In this document: one piece after another, positions 33,741-42,062 of the stretch | Layout of the letters: every line of letters starts with the position of its first letter | Numbering within the stretch: the stretch's first letter is position 1 | The notes under the pieces: generated by a model | Databases searched by the model: none | Seen by the model: only the letters and a program-made list of their open reading frames with translations | Told to the model about the DNA's origin: nothing | Made by a program: the position numbers and the translations under genes | Assembly (NCBI RefSeq): GCF_027111335.1 | Contig: NZ_CP114288.1 | Location: forward strand, 4,154,001 to 4,218,000 | DNA: 64,000 nt | Source of the DNA: Flavobacterium aquiphilum | Lineage (GTDB): Bacteria; Bacteroidota; Bacteroidia; Flavobacteriales; Flavobacteriaceae | Direction: 5' to 3'

Positions 33741-34706
33741 TTATTTCACTAATGATTTATTAAACAGACTGATAATTTGATGTGCAAGTTCAGCACCAAT
33801 TCTGTCCTGAGCTTCCAATGTAGAAGCACCAATATGAGGCGTTAATGAAATTTTCGGATTCATTAGAATTGGTATTTCAGGATTGGGTTCATTTTCATAC
33901 ACATCCAATCCGGCAAAAGACACCTTATCGCTATCCAACGCATTCACAAGTGCCACTTCATCAATAGCACCACCTCTTGCACAATTTACGATTCCAACAC
34001 CGTCTTTCATCAGTTCAATTTCCTTTTCACCAATAACGTGTGTATCCTGTGCAGGAACATGTAACGTAATGAAATCGGATTCAGCAAATAAAGATTCCAA
34101 TGATTGTGAAGCAAGTGATATCGAAATCGACTGCCCATCAAAAAAAGGAATTTTTATATCTTTTGTTGGAACATCGGTATCACTATAAATTACCTTCATT
34201 CCAAGACCGATAGCCATTTTTGCTGTGGCCTTACCAATACGTCCCATACCGATAATCCCGAGTGTTTTCCCTCTCAACTCGATACCGTTTGCATAGGCTT
34301 TCTTCAGGCCGTTAAAATTAGTATCTCCTTCAAGAGGCATGTTTCTATTGGAATCATGCAAGAATCGTACACCTGAAAACAAATGAGCAAAAACCAACTC
34401 AGCCACAGACTCTGATGAAGAAGCCGGAGTATTTAAAACATAAATCCCTTTGCTTTTCGCATATTCAACGTCAATATTATCCATTCCTACACCTCCACGA
34501 CCAATAACTTTAAGATCAGGGCAAGCATCGATAATATCTTTACGAACCTTTGTTGCACTACGTACCAAAAGAACATTTATATTGTTTTTATTCACAAAAT
34601 TAGCCACTTGCTCTTGAGCCACTTTTGTTGTAATAACTTCAAATCCGGCCTTTTCTAAAGCTTCAATACCACTTTTTGAAATTCCGTCGTTTGCTAATAT
34701 TTTCAT
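33741..34706 (-). CDS. serA: D-3-phosphoglycerate dehydrogenase (short form)
   Basis: This enzyme oxidises 3-phosphoglycerate to 3-phosphohydroxypyruvate, the first step of serine biosynthesis. The 321 residues have the D-2-hydroxyacid dehydrogenase fold. The Rossmann motif is GIIGMGRIGKATAKMA (about 149-164), the catalytic Arg is in NCARGGAIDE, a catalytic Glu follows, and the catalytic His is in LTPHIGAST. The regulatory ACT and ASB domains are absent, so this is the short type without a recognisable serine-feedback site. serC, the next pathway enzyme, lies directly upstream on the same strand (53 bp), which supports SerA over other 2-hydroxyacid dehydrogenases. Confidence 0.9.
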   Translation of the reverse strand: MKILANDGISKSGIEALEKAGFEVITTKVAQEQVANFVNKNNINVLLVRSATKVRKDIIDACPDLKVIGRGGVGMDNIDVEYAKSKGIYVLNTPASSSESVAELVFAHLFSGVRFLHDSNRNMPLEGDTNFNGLKKAYANGIELRGKTLGIIGMGRIGKATAKMAIGLGMKVIYSDTDVPTKDIKIPFFDGQSISISLASQSLESLFAESDFITLHVPAQDTHVIGEKEIELMKDGVGIVNCARGGAIDEVALVNALDSDKVSFAGLDVYENEPNPEIPILMNPKISLTPHIGASTLEAQDRIGAELAHQIISLFNKSLVK

Positions 34707-34759
34707 TTATCAAAAATTAAACGATTTAAACATTAAAAAACGCTTAAACCATTAGACAA

Positions 34760-35830
34760 TTATACCTCTTTCTCCAAAGCTTGCATCACATCAACAAGCA
34801 CTTGTACACTTTCCAAAGGAAGCGCATTGTACATAGATGCCCTGTAACCTCCAACTGAACGGTGTCCAGGCAATCCTGAGATTCCTGCAGCTTTCCACAT
34901 CTCATCAAATTTAGCCGAATGTGAATCATCATTCAACAAGAAAGTCACATTCATATTCGAACGGTCTTCAACGGCCGCTGTTCCTCTGAACAATGGGTTT
35001 CTGTCAATTTCTGCATAAAGCAAAGCTGCTTTGGCGTCATTTATTTTTTCGATAGCCTCAATTCCACCTAAGTTTTTTAACCATTTTAAAGTCAAAAGTG
35101 ATGCATAAACTGAAAATACCGGTGGCGTATTGTACATACTATCCGCTTTGATATGTTTAGCATAATCCAGCATACTTGGAATTTCACGACCTGTTTTACC
35201 AAGAATTTCTTCTTTGATAACAACCAAAGTCGCTCCGGCAGGCCCCATATTTTTTTGAGCCCCAGCGTAAATGATATCAAATTTTGAAAAATCTAATTTT
35301 CTTGAAAAAATATCAGAACTCATGTCACAAACAATTGGCAAATCAGTTTCCGGGAATCCCTTCATTTGGGTTCCAAAAATTGTATTATTGCTCGTGCAGT
35401 GGAAATAATCCGCATCTGCAGGTATAGTATATCCTTTTGGAATATGATTATAGTTTTGCTCTTTAGAAGAAGCTACAACAACTGTATCTCCTAAAAATTT
35501 TGCTTCTTTTATAGCAGCCGAAGCCCAAGTTCCTGTATCTAAATATGCCGCTTTTCCATTTACTTTCATCATGTTGTAAGGAATCATTAAGAATTCCAAA
35601 CTTGCTCCTCCTCCAAGGAATATCGCTTTATAACCTTTCCCTTTTAAATCCAAAAGCTCCAAAACCAATTCTCTTGCTTCTTCCATTACGGCAACAAAAT
35701 CCTTACTACGGTGCGAAATTTCTAAAAGCGACAATCCAGAATCATTAAAATTTAAAATTGCCTGAGCTGATTTTTCAAAAACTTCTTGCGGTAAAATACA
35801 AGGTCCTGCGCTGTAGTTGTGTTTTTTCAT
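34760..35830 (-). CDS. serC: Phosphoserine aminotransferase
   Basis: This PLP-dependent class V aminotransferase converts 3-phosphohydroxypyruvate and glutamate to phosphoserine, and also serves the pyridoxal pathway. The 356 residues show the SerC signatures: NYSAGPCILPQEV at the N-terminus, GGGASLEF, the PLP-lysine region IYAGAQKNMGPAG (Lys about 193), and the C-terminal GHRSVGGYRASMYNA. It precedes serA and follows the acyl-CoA reductase on the minus strand. The 195-bp gap upstream contains a weak 6-bp hairpin (AACCGA/TCGGTT near 35883-35908), too weak to call a terminator. Confidence 0.95.
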   Translation of the reverse strand: MKKHNYSAGPCILPQEVFEKSAQAILNFNDSGLSLLEISHRSKDFVAVMEEARELVLELLDLKGKGYKAIFLGGGASLEFLMIPYNMMKVNGKAAYLDTGTWASAAIKEAKFLGDTVVVASSKEQNYNHIPKGYTIPADADYFHCTSNNTIFGTQMKGFPETDLPIVCDMSSDIFSRKLDFSKFDIIYAGAQKNMGPAGATLVVIKEEILGKTGREIPSMLDYAKHIKADSMYNTPPVFSVYASLLTLKWLKNLGGIEAIEKINDAKAALLYAEIDRNPLFRGTAAVEDRSNMNVTFLLNDDSHSAKFDEMWKAAGISGLPGHRSVGGYRASMYNALPLESVQVLVDVMQALEKEV

Positions 35831-36025
35831 GATGTAGTTAGTATTTGTTTTTAATTTAATTCAAAATTGATAATTATATAAAAACCGATATTGATTCGAT
35901 TCGGTTATTTTGAATCTCGTCAATTTCAGGCAGTGTTTATTCTAAAATTTTTAGAAATGCAAATTTCGGGAATAAGAGACAAACAACTGTTAAATTATTC
36001 GCAATAATATTAAAAAACATTATGT

Positions 36026-37084
36026 TTATATTGTTGACAAAAACGATATAGTATCAACATTATCTGCATAATCCCATAAATTAGGTTTTTGAGTGCTTCC
36101 GAATGCGATACTGTTTTTCACAAGATTATTACTCACAATACACTGAATTTTGTCACTTTCGGTTTCTAAATCTTTTTCCAAAGTATCCAGATTTTCATAG
36201 TACTCATAAAAAATACTCGAAATAGGCGAACCATAACTTGGATCTTCTTTTAACGTCAGGAATCCATTGTCTAGCAATTTGAAATTACTCATCAAGAAAA
36301 CTGCTTTATTATAATCGTAATTATTGGCATATTTTTCATAATGAATCACATCCTGATACTCGAAAATCGCTTCAAAAAAGGAATCAAAAGAATAGCCTTT
36401 TGGCACGAAAAGTTTAGAAACATTTCGGCATCCTAAACCAAAATATCTAAAAATATCTTCTCCAAGAGCAACTAATTGCTGTCTTGTTTCTTTGCCATTC
36501 AAAACTGCAACTGAGTTTCTGTTTTTCCGTATAATAGAAGGCTTGTCTTTGAAATAAAATTCAAAATAACGGGCGGTATTATTACTTCCTGTAGCAATTA
36601 CAGCGTCAAAACCTTCCAATTTTCCTTCCACAAAAGTGATTTTGGATTTAAATTCAGGTTCAACGGCAATCAAATAATTAGCCAAGAATGGCAAAAGATG
36701 TTGATCATTTGAAGATGTTTTCACCAAAACATCATGACCAGCAATCAAAACCGACAAGAAATCGTGAAATCCAACCAAAGGAATATTCCCAGCCAAAACC
36801 AAAGCAACTTTTTTTGGTTCTACTTTACTCAAATCATATTTAGAAAGCCATTTGTCCAGATTTTCATCAGTCAAAGCATCTGCCCAAGATTGTATCGAAA
36901 AAAACACTTGTTCAGGCGTGTACCAACCATTATGCGATTGTGAAAGCTGAATTAAATCGGTGAATTTTTCAAAAAATAAATCATTACCAAATACATTTTC
37001 ATCCTTTACACTATTCCCTTCTTCGAATTGACCTAGGAAATTACCTAATTTAACAAATGCGTTTTTTTTTGTATCTAATGTCAT
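36026..37084 (-). CDS. LuxC-like acyl-CoA reductase family protein
   Basis: This 352-residue protein resembles the acyl-CoA reductase (LuxC) family. Such NAD(P)H-dependent enzymes reduce acyl-CoA or acyl groups to aldehydes. Visible blocks are VALVLAGNIPLVGFHDFLSV, DVLVKTSSND, an FDAVIATGSNNTARYF segment and RKNRNSVAVLNG. The residues after GLGCRNVSKLFVPKGY match the region of the catalytic Cys in related aldehyde dehydrogenase folds. In Flavobacteriaceae it usually sits between serC and a divergent ferredoxin, as here. The physiological substrate is unknown. A predicted promoter at 37123-37153 lies 39 bp upstream and faces the ferredoxin promoter. Confidence 0.8.
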   Translation of the reverse strand: MTLDTKKNAFVKLGNFLGQFEEGNSVKDENVFGNDLFFEKFTDLIQLSQSHNGWYTPEQVFFSIQSWADALTDENLDKWLSKYDLSKVEPKKVALVLAGNIPLVGFHDFLSVLIAGHDVLVKTSSNDQHLLPFLANYLIAVEPEFKSKITFVEGKLEGFDAVIATGSNNTARYFEFYFKDKPSIIRKNRNSVAVLNGKETRQQLVALGEDIFRYFGLGCRNVSKLFVPKGYSFDSFFEAIFEYQDVIHYEKYANNYDYNKAVFLMSNFKLLDNGFLTLKEDPSYGSPISSIFYEYYENLDTLEKDLETESDKIQCIVSNNLVKNSIAFGSTQKPNLWDYADNVDTISFLSTI

Positions 37085-37089
37085 AATGC

Positions 37090-37120
37090 TTGTTTATGAA
37101 AAGTTTTGATTGTAATTTTG
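37090..37120 (+). promoter_or_regulatory. Predicted promoter of the ferredoxin gene
   Basis: TTG (37090-37092), a 20-bp spacer and TAATTTTG (37113-37120) fit the Bacteroidota TTG-N17-23-TAnnTTTG consensus. Transcription would start near 37126, about 105 nt before the ATG at 37230. Confidence 0.72.
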
Positions 37121-37122
37121 CG

Positions 37123-37153
37123 CAAAAATAAGCTTTTTATAAGCTTTAGACAA
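37123..37153 (-). promoter_or_regulatory. Predicted promoter of the acyl-CoA reductase gene
   Basis: On the minus strand TTG (37153-37151), a 20-bp spacer and TATTTTTG (37130-37123) match the same consensus. The -7 box abuts the opposing ferredoxin -7 box head to head in the palindrome TTTTGCGCAAAA. Confidence 0.72.
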
Positions 37154-37229
37154 AAGTTGAGTTCAGTATTCGTATTTCATTTACAGAACTTAACCGTTTT
37201 GAACTTACAACCTTAAAAATTAACTGATA

Positions 37230-37580
37230 ATGGCGATTATTATAACTGACGAATGCATAAATTGTGGGGCTTGCGAACCGGAATGCCCAAACACAGCTAT
37301 ATATGAAGGTGCAGATGATTGGAGATATAAAGACGGTACAAAACTAAAAGGTAAAGTAGTTTTACCTGACGGAACTGAAGTAGATTCAGAAGAGGCTCAA
37401 ACGCCAATCTCTGACGAAATATATTACATTGTACCAGGAAAATGTACAGAATGTAAAGGATTCCACGATGAGCCACAATGTGCTGCTGTATGTCCGGTTG
37501 ACTGTTGTATTCCTGATGACAATCATGTTGAAGACGAAGAAACTTTATTGAACAGACAAGCTTTCTTGCATAACGAATAA
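37230..37580 (+). CDS. 2x[4Fe-4S] ferredoxin
   Basis: This 116-residue cytoplasmic electron carrier has two cluster motifs. One is at the N-terminus ([17 protein letters not shown], CxxCxxxxxxCP-type). The second is near the C-terminus ([21 protein letters not shown]), where the central spacing is lengthened by a GFHDEPQ insert, as in Alvin-type ferredoxins. An insertion of about 45 residues between the motifs ([19 protein letters not shown]) is common in the Bacteroidota version. It is divergent from the acyl-CoA reductase gene, and the conserved pairing suggests that it may supply electrons to that enzyme or its pathway, which is inference. Confidence 0.92.
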   Translation: MAIIITDECINCGACEPECPNTAIYEGADDWRYKDGTKLKGKVVLPDGTEVDSEEAQTPISDEIYYIVPGKCTECKGFHDEPQCAAVCPVDCCIPDDNHVEDEETLLNRQAFLHNE

Positions 37581-37602
37581 AGTTTTCCTTTTATAAATTC
37601 AT

Positions 37603-37632
37603 AAAACCTGTGTCTTTACGCAGGTTTTTTTT
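37603..37632 (+). terminator. Terminator of the ferredoxin gene
   Basis: AAAACCTGTG pairs with CGCAGGTTTT (10 bp, one G-U) around a short loop and is followed by a run of T. It begins 23 bp after the stop codon. Confidence 0.88.
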
Positions 37633-37728
37633 TACATCATTCTTTTTCCTAAAAAAATGATAATTAAATCTTTTTTCATATTTTTAAATCAAATTTTTTA
37701 AACTAATTGATTATCGGTATTTTAAAAC

Positions 37729-38892
37729 ATGAAAAAAATACTTGTTTTATTACATCTTTTTTTAGCCATTAATGTTTTTTCACAGACGAATGAAAGAACA
37801 TTAATTCTTTTGGATAGCGAATCCAACTCACCAATTGAAGATGCCTCCATTTTGATTTTAAAAACAAAACAAGTCTTAATGTCTAATAGTGAAGGAAAGG
37901 TGACTTTTGAACTAAAAGGCGGTTCCAATATTAAAGTAACACATTCCTCCTACTTGCCAGTTACTCTGAAATGGGCCTCATTAAATCAATCGGAAAATAT
38001 AATCTATTTAAAAAGCAAAGAAAACGCTCTTGACGATATAGTTGTAACCAAACAACATCCTCAGCAAATAATCAAAAAATTAGTCGAAAATTCGATTAAA
38101 AAACTGAATGTTCCTGCGCGATTAAAAACCTATTCCAGAGAGTTTTTTAAATCAAACGGAGATTATGTTTACTATAATGACGGCCTAATTAATTTTCAAT
38201 TATACAAAGAACAAAAAAAAATAAAGTCGGTTTTATTAGTCGAGCAAAACAGATCATTTGGCCTAATTGACGATATAATCAGTTCAGATCTTTTAGGGTA
38301 TAATCTAAATGTAATGATGGAGAAATATTATACCTTCAAGGTTTTAAGACCACTATTGGACGAAAAATCAAGAAAAAAATACAATTTTCTCGTGAAAGTA
38401 TCCCCTTTAGATGAAGCCTATAATGAAATAACCGCCATTCCATTAGAAGGCACAACCGAGCTATTGGATGATTACAAAATAGTTTATGACACCAAAAGAA
38501 AAATAATAATTGAAATAAAAACTGAAATATCTCCAACAACATTATCAGCAGTCAAAGAAGACAACACTAAAGGAGTCAGAAACATATCCCGCTCTCTTTT
38601 CAAAACTAATTATAGAGTCGATGCCGAAAACTACTATTTAATTAGCTCAAAAGAAGAAATTAATTTCAATATCAATACCGGGAACGAAGTCAAAAATATA
38701 GAAGTACTCAACAACTTGATAACAATGAACTTCAATGTTCAAAACTACACTTATAAGGAAAGTGATGTCTTTAAAGACAAAACCCTTTTCAATATAAGAA
38801 ATTCTATATTGACAGACTATTGGAATGTTTCGGGTTTAACACCTACTGCCAAAGAATTGGAGATTATAAACAATATCAAAGGAACTTTCTAG
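37729..38892 (+). CDS. Secreted protein with carboxypeptidase-regulatory-like domain
   Basis: This 387-residue exported protein has a signal peptide (ILVLLHLFLAINVFSQ). A beta-sandwich regulatory-like domain occupies residues about 20-110 (ERTLILLDSESNSPIEDASI, GKVTFELKGGSNIKVTHSSY), like the N-terminal domain of many Bacteroidota surface proteins. The remaining 280 residues, with an alternating strand pattern, are not recognised. No plug domain or barrel-closing residue is seen, so it is not a TonB-dependent receptor. Its 3' end overlaps the convergent methyltransferase gene by 17 bp. Confidence 0.75.
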   Translation: MKKILVLLHLFLAINVFSQTNERTLILLDSESNSPIEDASILILKTKQVLMSNSEGKVTFELKGGSNIKVTHSSYLPVTLKWASLNQSENIIYLKSKENALDDIVVTKQHPQQIIKKLVENSIKKLNVPARLKTYSREFFKSNGDYVYYNDGLINFQLYKEQKKIKSVLLVEQNRSFGLIDDIISSDLLGYNLNVMMEKYYTFKVLRPLLDEKSRKKYNFLVKVSPLDEAYNEITAIPLEGTTELLDDYKIVYDTKRKIIIEIKTEISPTTLSAVKEDNTKGVRNISRSLFKTNYRVDAENYYLISSKEEINFNINTGNEVKNIEVLNNLITMNFNVQNYTYKESDVFKDKTLFNIRNSILTDYWNVSGLTPTAKELEIINNIKGTF

Positions 38893-39619
38893 CCTTAATC
38901 ACGTAAGTATCGAACGCATAAGTTTTTCGATCAATTATCTCAAGGATTTCAAATTTATTGAGATATAAAAACAGCTGCATTTCATTTAATGTAAATACCC
39001 TGACAGTAGAAAAATCATCCAACAACATTTCTTTTTCATTATCTACGACCCTGTAATATTTCGCACTCCAATCCAGCATAAAATTTTCCATCGGAGTAGT
39101 TTCCCAATGGCTTTCCCGAATGTATTTTGTTCCTTCATAATTCGCTTCATGAAATATTATTTGATTTTCTTTAATCAAAGGAATAAAGCGATTGGCATCG
39201 ATAAAATCAAAAATAAAAATCCCGTTTTGGGTCAGATTATTATAAACCGATTCAAAAGCATCGATCACATCTTCATTGTTTATCAAATAACTCGTTGAAC
39301 GTCCAGTTATAATAATTGCATCAACGGGGCTTTCCAGCGAAAAATGACGCATATCGCCATGTATAAAAGTACAGGTTTTATTTTTTTCCAAAGCAATATC
39401 AATCATGCTTTGGCTATAATCAAGCCCCAAATAATTATGGTTATTATCAAGAAATCTTTTGGCTAGATTCCCTGTCCCACTCCCAATTTCAAGTATAGAA
39501 TTGCATTTATTTTCGTGGATTAACTTATTATAGAATTCATATTCTTCATCATAATCAATAAAGCTTTGGTACATGGCATCAAAAATCGCGGCCATTTTTC
39601 CAATAAATAAATTTTCCAT
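38876..39619 (-). CDS. Class I SAM-dependent methyltransferase
   Basis: This 247-residue protein has a Rossmann-type methyltransferase fold. Motif I is ILEIGSGTGNLAKRF (about residues 41-55). Motif II is GLDYSQSMIDIA, the post-II motif HGDMRHFSLESPVDAIIITG carries the acidic adenine contact, and GIFIFDFID is motif III-like. It resembles small-molecule methyltransferases (Methyltransf_25 type). The substrate is unknown; the adjacent genes do not point to a pathway. Its C-terminus is encoded on the strand opposite the end of the preceding gene. Confidence 0.87.
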   Translation of the reverse strand: MENLFIGKMAAIFDAMYQSFIDYDEEYEFYNKLIHENKCNSILEIGSGTGNLAKRFLDNNHNYLGLDYSQSMIDIALEKNKTCTFIHGDMRHFSLESPVDAIIITGRSTSYLINNEDVIDAFESVYNNLTQNGIFIFDFIDANRFIPLIKENQIIFHEANYEGTKYIRESHWETTPMENFMLDWSAKYYRVVDNEKEMLLDDFSTVRVFTLNEMQLFLYLNKFEILEIIDRKTYAFDTYVIKARKFL

Positions 39620-39963
39620 GATAATAAATATTACTGCGTATAAATTTAAGGAATTAAAAGAAATCTACTTCAAAATTATTTTTCCTCAAATAAGCCTACT
39701 ATTTATTTTTTGAAGCAGAAACATTCTGCATTTTCAGAAAGCATCCTCCCGCTCCTTCGTTGCAATCTCTTGTCCTGAACCCCAGAACAAGAGGATTTTC
39801 ACTTCGATCGGGGCTAAAATTCAGCATTCTGCTTTTTTAGAATCATCAAAAAAATTAAGAATCGAACTCAGGTTACAAGCTTTAATCATATATTTGCAAA
39901 CTTTTAAAAAAGATTATCATAAAAATAAATAACAGTTCTCTGTTATTTGTAAACAAACATAAC
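39620..39963. other. Intergenic region upstream of ychF
   Basis: This 344-bp gap contains family A repeat copy 4 (39702-39838) and a ychF -7 box, TATATTTG at 39889-39896, an exact TAnnTTTG match without a clear TTG -33. Nothing else was recognised. Confidence 0.65.
39702..39838. repeat. Interspersed palindromic repeat, family A, copy 4
   Basis: This is the best preserved copy. It has TTTTTTGAAGCAGAAACATT, CATCCTCCCGCTCCTTCGTT, the stem CTTGTcCTG...CAGaACAAG, AGGATTTTCACTTCGATCGG and GGCTAAAA, and ends in TCTGCTTTTTT. The outer AAGCAGAA and TTCTGCTT form short terminal inverted repeats. Confidence 0.8.
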
Positions 39964-41058
39964 ATGAAAGCAGGAATTGTAGGATTACCAAATGTTGGAA
40001 AATCAACATTGTTCAATTGTTTATCAAATGCAAAAGCGCAAAGTGCCAACTTCCCATTTTGTACTATCGAACCCAACATTGGGGTAGTAAATGTACCTGA
40101 TCCAAGGATTAACAAATTGGAAGAATTAGTAAAACCGGAGCGCGTACAAATGGCAACGGTAGATATCGTGGATATTGCCGGATTGGTAAAAGGAGCCAGC
40201 AAAGGTGAAGGACTGGGAAATCAATTCCTTGGAAACATCAGAGAGTGTAACGCCATTATTCATGTTTTGCGTTGTTTTGACAATGACAATATTGTTCACG
40301 TTGACGGAAACGTAAATCCAATCCGTGACAAAGAAACTATTGACATTGAACTACAATTAAAAGATCTTGAAACGGTTGAAAAACGTTTGGAAAAAGTAAA
40401 CCGTGCTGCAAAAACCGGAAACAAAGAAGCACAGACTGAAAAAGCGCTTTTGGACCGAATCAGAGAGGCTCTTTTGCAGGCGAAATCAGCTAGAACTGTT
40501 ATTCCACAAAGCAATGACGAAGAAGCTTTGATGGAAAGTTTCCAATTGATTACTACAAAACCCGTTTTATATGTTTGTAATGTTGACGAAAATTCGGCTG
40601 TAAGTGGTAACAAATATGTAGACCAAGTCCGCGAAATGGTAAAAGACGAAGAGGCTGAAGTAATTATCCTTTCAGTAGGAGCAGAAGCCGATATCACCGA
40701 ATTAGAAAGCTACGAAGAGCGTCAGGTTTTCCTTGAAGATATGGGACTTGCTGAGCCAGGAGCATCGGTTTTAATCCGTGCAGCTTACAAATTATTGAAA
40801 CAACAAACGTATTTCACAGCTGGTGTAAAAGAAGTTCGTGCCTGGACTATCAATATTGGAGCTACTGCTCCACAAGCAGCTGGAGTTATCCACACCGATT
40901 TTGAAAAAGGATTCATTCGTGCCGAAGTGATTTCATACGACGATTATGTTCAATATGGCTCCGAAGCTAAAGCTAAAGAAGCTGGTAAATTCAAAGTTGA
41001 AGGAAAAGAATATGTTGTAAAAGATGGTGATGTAATGCACTTCAGATTCAACGTTTAA
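39964..41058 (+). CDS. ychF: Redox-regulated ribosome-binding ATPase YchF
   Basis: This 364-residue protein of the Obg-related YchF/OLA1 family is usually an ATPase that binds ribosomes. The G1 motif is GLPNVGKSTLFN (residues 7-18). The G3-like DIVDIAGLVKGASKGEGLGN follows, and the G4 position carries the N-x-x-E type (CNVDEN), which explains ATP over GTP preference. A coiled-coil insertion lies at about 130-190 and a C-terminal TGS-like domain (VRAWTINIGATAPQAAGVIH) at about 280-364. Nothing in the neighbours suggests a special role. Confidence 0.97.
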   Translation: MKAGIVGLPNVGKSTLFNCLSNAKAQSANFPFCTIEPNIGVVNVPDPRINKLEELVKPERVQMATVDIVDIAGLVKGASKGEGLGNQFLGNIRECNAIIHVLRCFDNDNIVHVDGNVNPIRDKETIDIELQLKDLETVEKRLEKVNRAAKTGNKEAQTEKALLDRIREALLQAKSARTVIPQSNDEEALMESFQLITTKPVLYVCNVDENSAVSGNKYVDQVREMVKDEEAEVIILSVGAEADITELESYEERQVFLEDMGLAEPGASVLIRAAYKLLKQQTYFTAGVKEVRAWTINIGATAPQAAGVIHTDFEKGFIRAEVISYDDYVQYGSEAKAKEAGKFKVEGKEYVVKDGDVMHFRFNV

Positions 41059-41086
41059 TTTCTAGAGAATAGAGAATAGAAAAGAG

Positions 41087-41117
41087 CCTGCAAGAGTAAA
41101 TTTTGCAGGTTTTTTTT
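41087..41117 (+). terminator. Terminator of ychF
   Basis: CCTGCAA (41087-41093) pairs with TTGCAGG (41103-41109) and is followed by eight T. It begins 28 bp after the stop. Confidence 0.8.
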
Positions 41118-41272
41118 ATGGACCAATTCCAGCTTTTCGTTTCAAGATTTTTCCATAACGCCTTTTTTTCTAAGACCATAAAGGAGCTTCCGTTGGTCGC
41201 TCTTTTTAGTCAAGAAGAAAATAGGCTTTATGAAAAAATGCTTTCCACTGCAATCTGGGGTAACCAAAAGAT
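41118..41272. repeat. Highly degenerate family A-like repeat, copy 5
   Basis: This contains AGCTTTTCGTTTCAAGATTT and TTCCACTGCAATCTGGGGTA, resembling the family A flanks. They enclose a longer imperfect stem in which TTTTTCCATAACGCCTTTTT pairs with the AATAGGCTTTATGAAAAA region near 41220-41238. Assignment is tentative. Confidence 0.4.
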
Positions 41273-41336
41273 TTGTGCTTAAATCTGATTTTGTTTTTTT
41301 ATGCGTAAATTCACTTAAAATTTATTCGTTAATGAA

Positions 41337-42005
41337 ATGAAAAAAATCTATTTGCTTCTAGGGTTGCTGGCTATTTTTTGCTGTAAAAGAGCAGATGAAC
41401 CAGCCGAAGTTGGTTTTGCCATACGTTTTGAAAATCCGCAACCCATAAATGACTTGGAATTGTCTAAAATTCCAAATAAATTCAGGGGGCTTTTTATGAA
41501 TGCAGACTCCGTCTATTTTAATATTACCGACAAAATGATTCTTCGGGAATATTACAACAAATCTAGATTTCACAAAAGGTTATTGGATTCCATAAAAGGA
41601 GAATTTTATTTAAAAGGGAATCAATATATTTCCAAATTTAATAAAGATATTTATGATTATAGGTATCTCGGTGATTCAGTCGAATTTTCCAACAGAAGGA
41701 TAGATACATTTTTTATTTTTTCGGATGCACAAAAAGCAAAACGAATTGACGGACAATTGATCCTAAATTACAAGGATTCCATTTATTGGAAAATAAAAAC
41801 AATTAGTCTGGATAAGACTATGCTTAAAATAAAATACATTTACTCTGAAGAAGATTTGAAAAGAATGGATTCAGTGACAAAAATCAAATCAACAATAATT
41901 GACTCTTCTTTATTTATTTTAAAACCCTCAAGAAACGAATTTAAGCTGATTATAAATTTAAAGAAATTTGGAGATGAATGGGAATACAAGAAAATCACAA
42001 AATAA
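41337..42005 (+). CDS. Hypothetical lipoprotein
   Basis: This 222-residue protein starts with a lipoprotein-like signal (KIYLLLGLLAIFCCKRADEP; Cys 16 or 17). The mature part is charged and strand-rich (DSVYFNITDKMILREYYNKS, DSIYWKIKTISLDKTMLKIK), with no recognisable catalytic motif. It does not match a family I can name. It is transcribed alone or with the FMN reductase gene 57 bp downstream. Confidence 0.65.
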   Translation: MKKIYLLLGLLAIFCCKRADEPAEVGFAIRFENPQPINDLELSKIPNKFRGLFMNADSVYFNITDKMILREYYNKSRFHKRLLDSIKGEFYLKGNQYISKFNKDIYDYRYLGDSVEFSNRRIDTFFIFSDAQKAKRIDGQLILNYKDSIYWKIKTISLDKTMLKIKYIYSEEDLKRMDSVTKIKSTIIDSSLFILKPSRNEFKLIINLKKFGDEWEYKKITK

Positions 42006-42062
42006 TTTAAGACAATTGTCGGTTCGTTTTTTATTTTTACTTTTTAATAAAACCAATTCTAT

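Noticed and set aside
35883..35908. Hairpin AACCGA/TCGGTT between acyl-CoA reductase and serC as a terminator
   Set aside because: Only six base pairs with a long loop and a poor T run; too weak to call.
36391..36410. TTGGCACGAAAAG, resembling a sigma-54 -24 element
   Set aside because: There is no TTGC five bases later, and it lies inside the acyl-CoA reductase gene. Similar TGGCAC strings at 4238, 5410, 16258, 17508, 46097 and 51134 also lack the -12 half.
3300..41280. Spaced repeats considered as a CRISPR-like array
   Set aside because: The copies are tens of kilobases apart, each is an individual palindromic element, and no cas genes are present.
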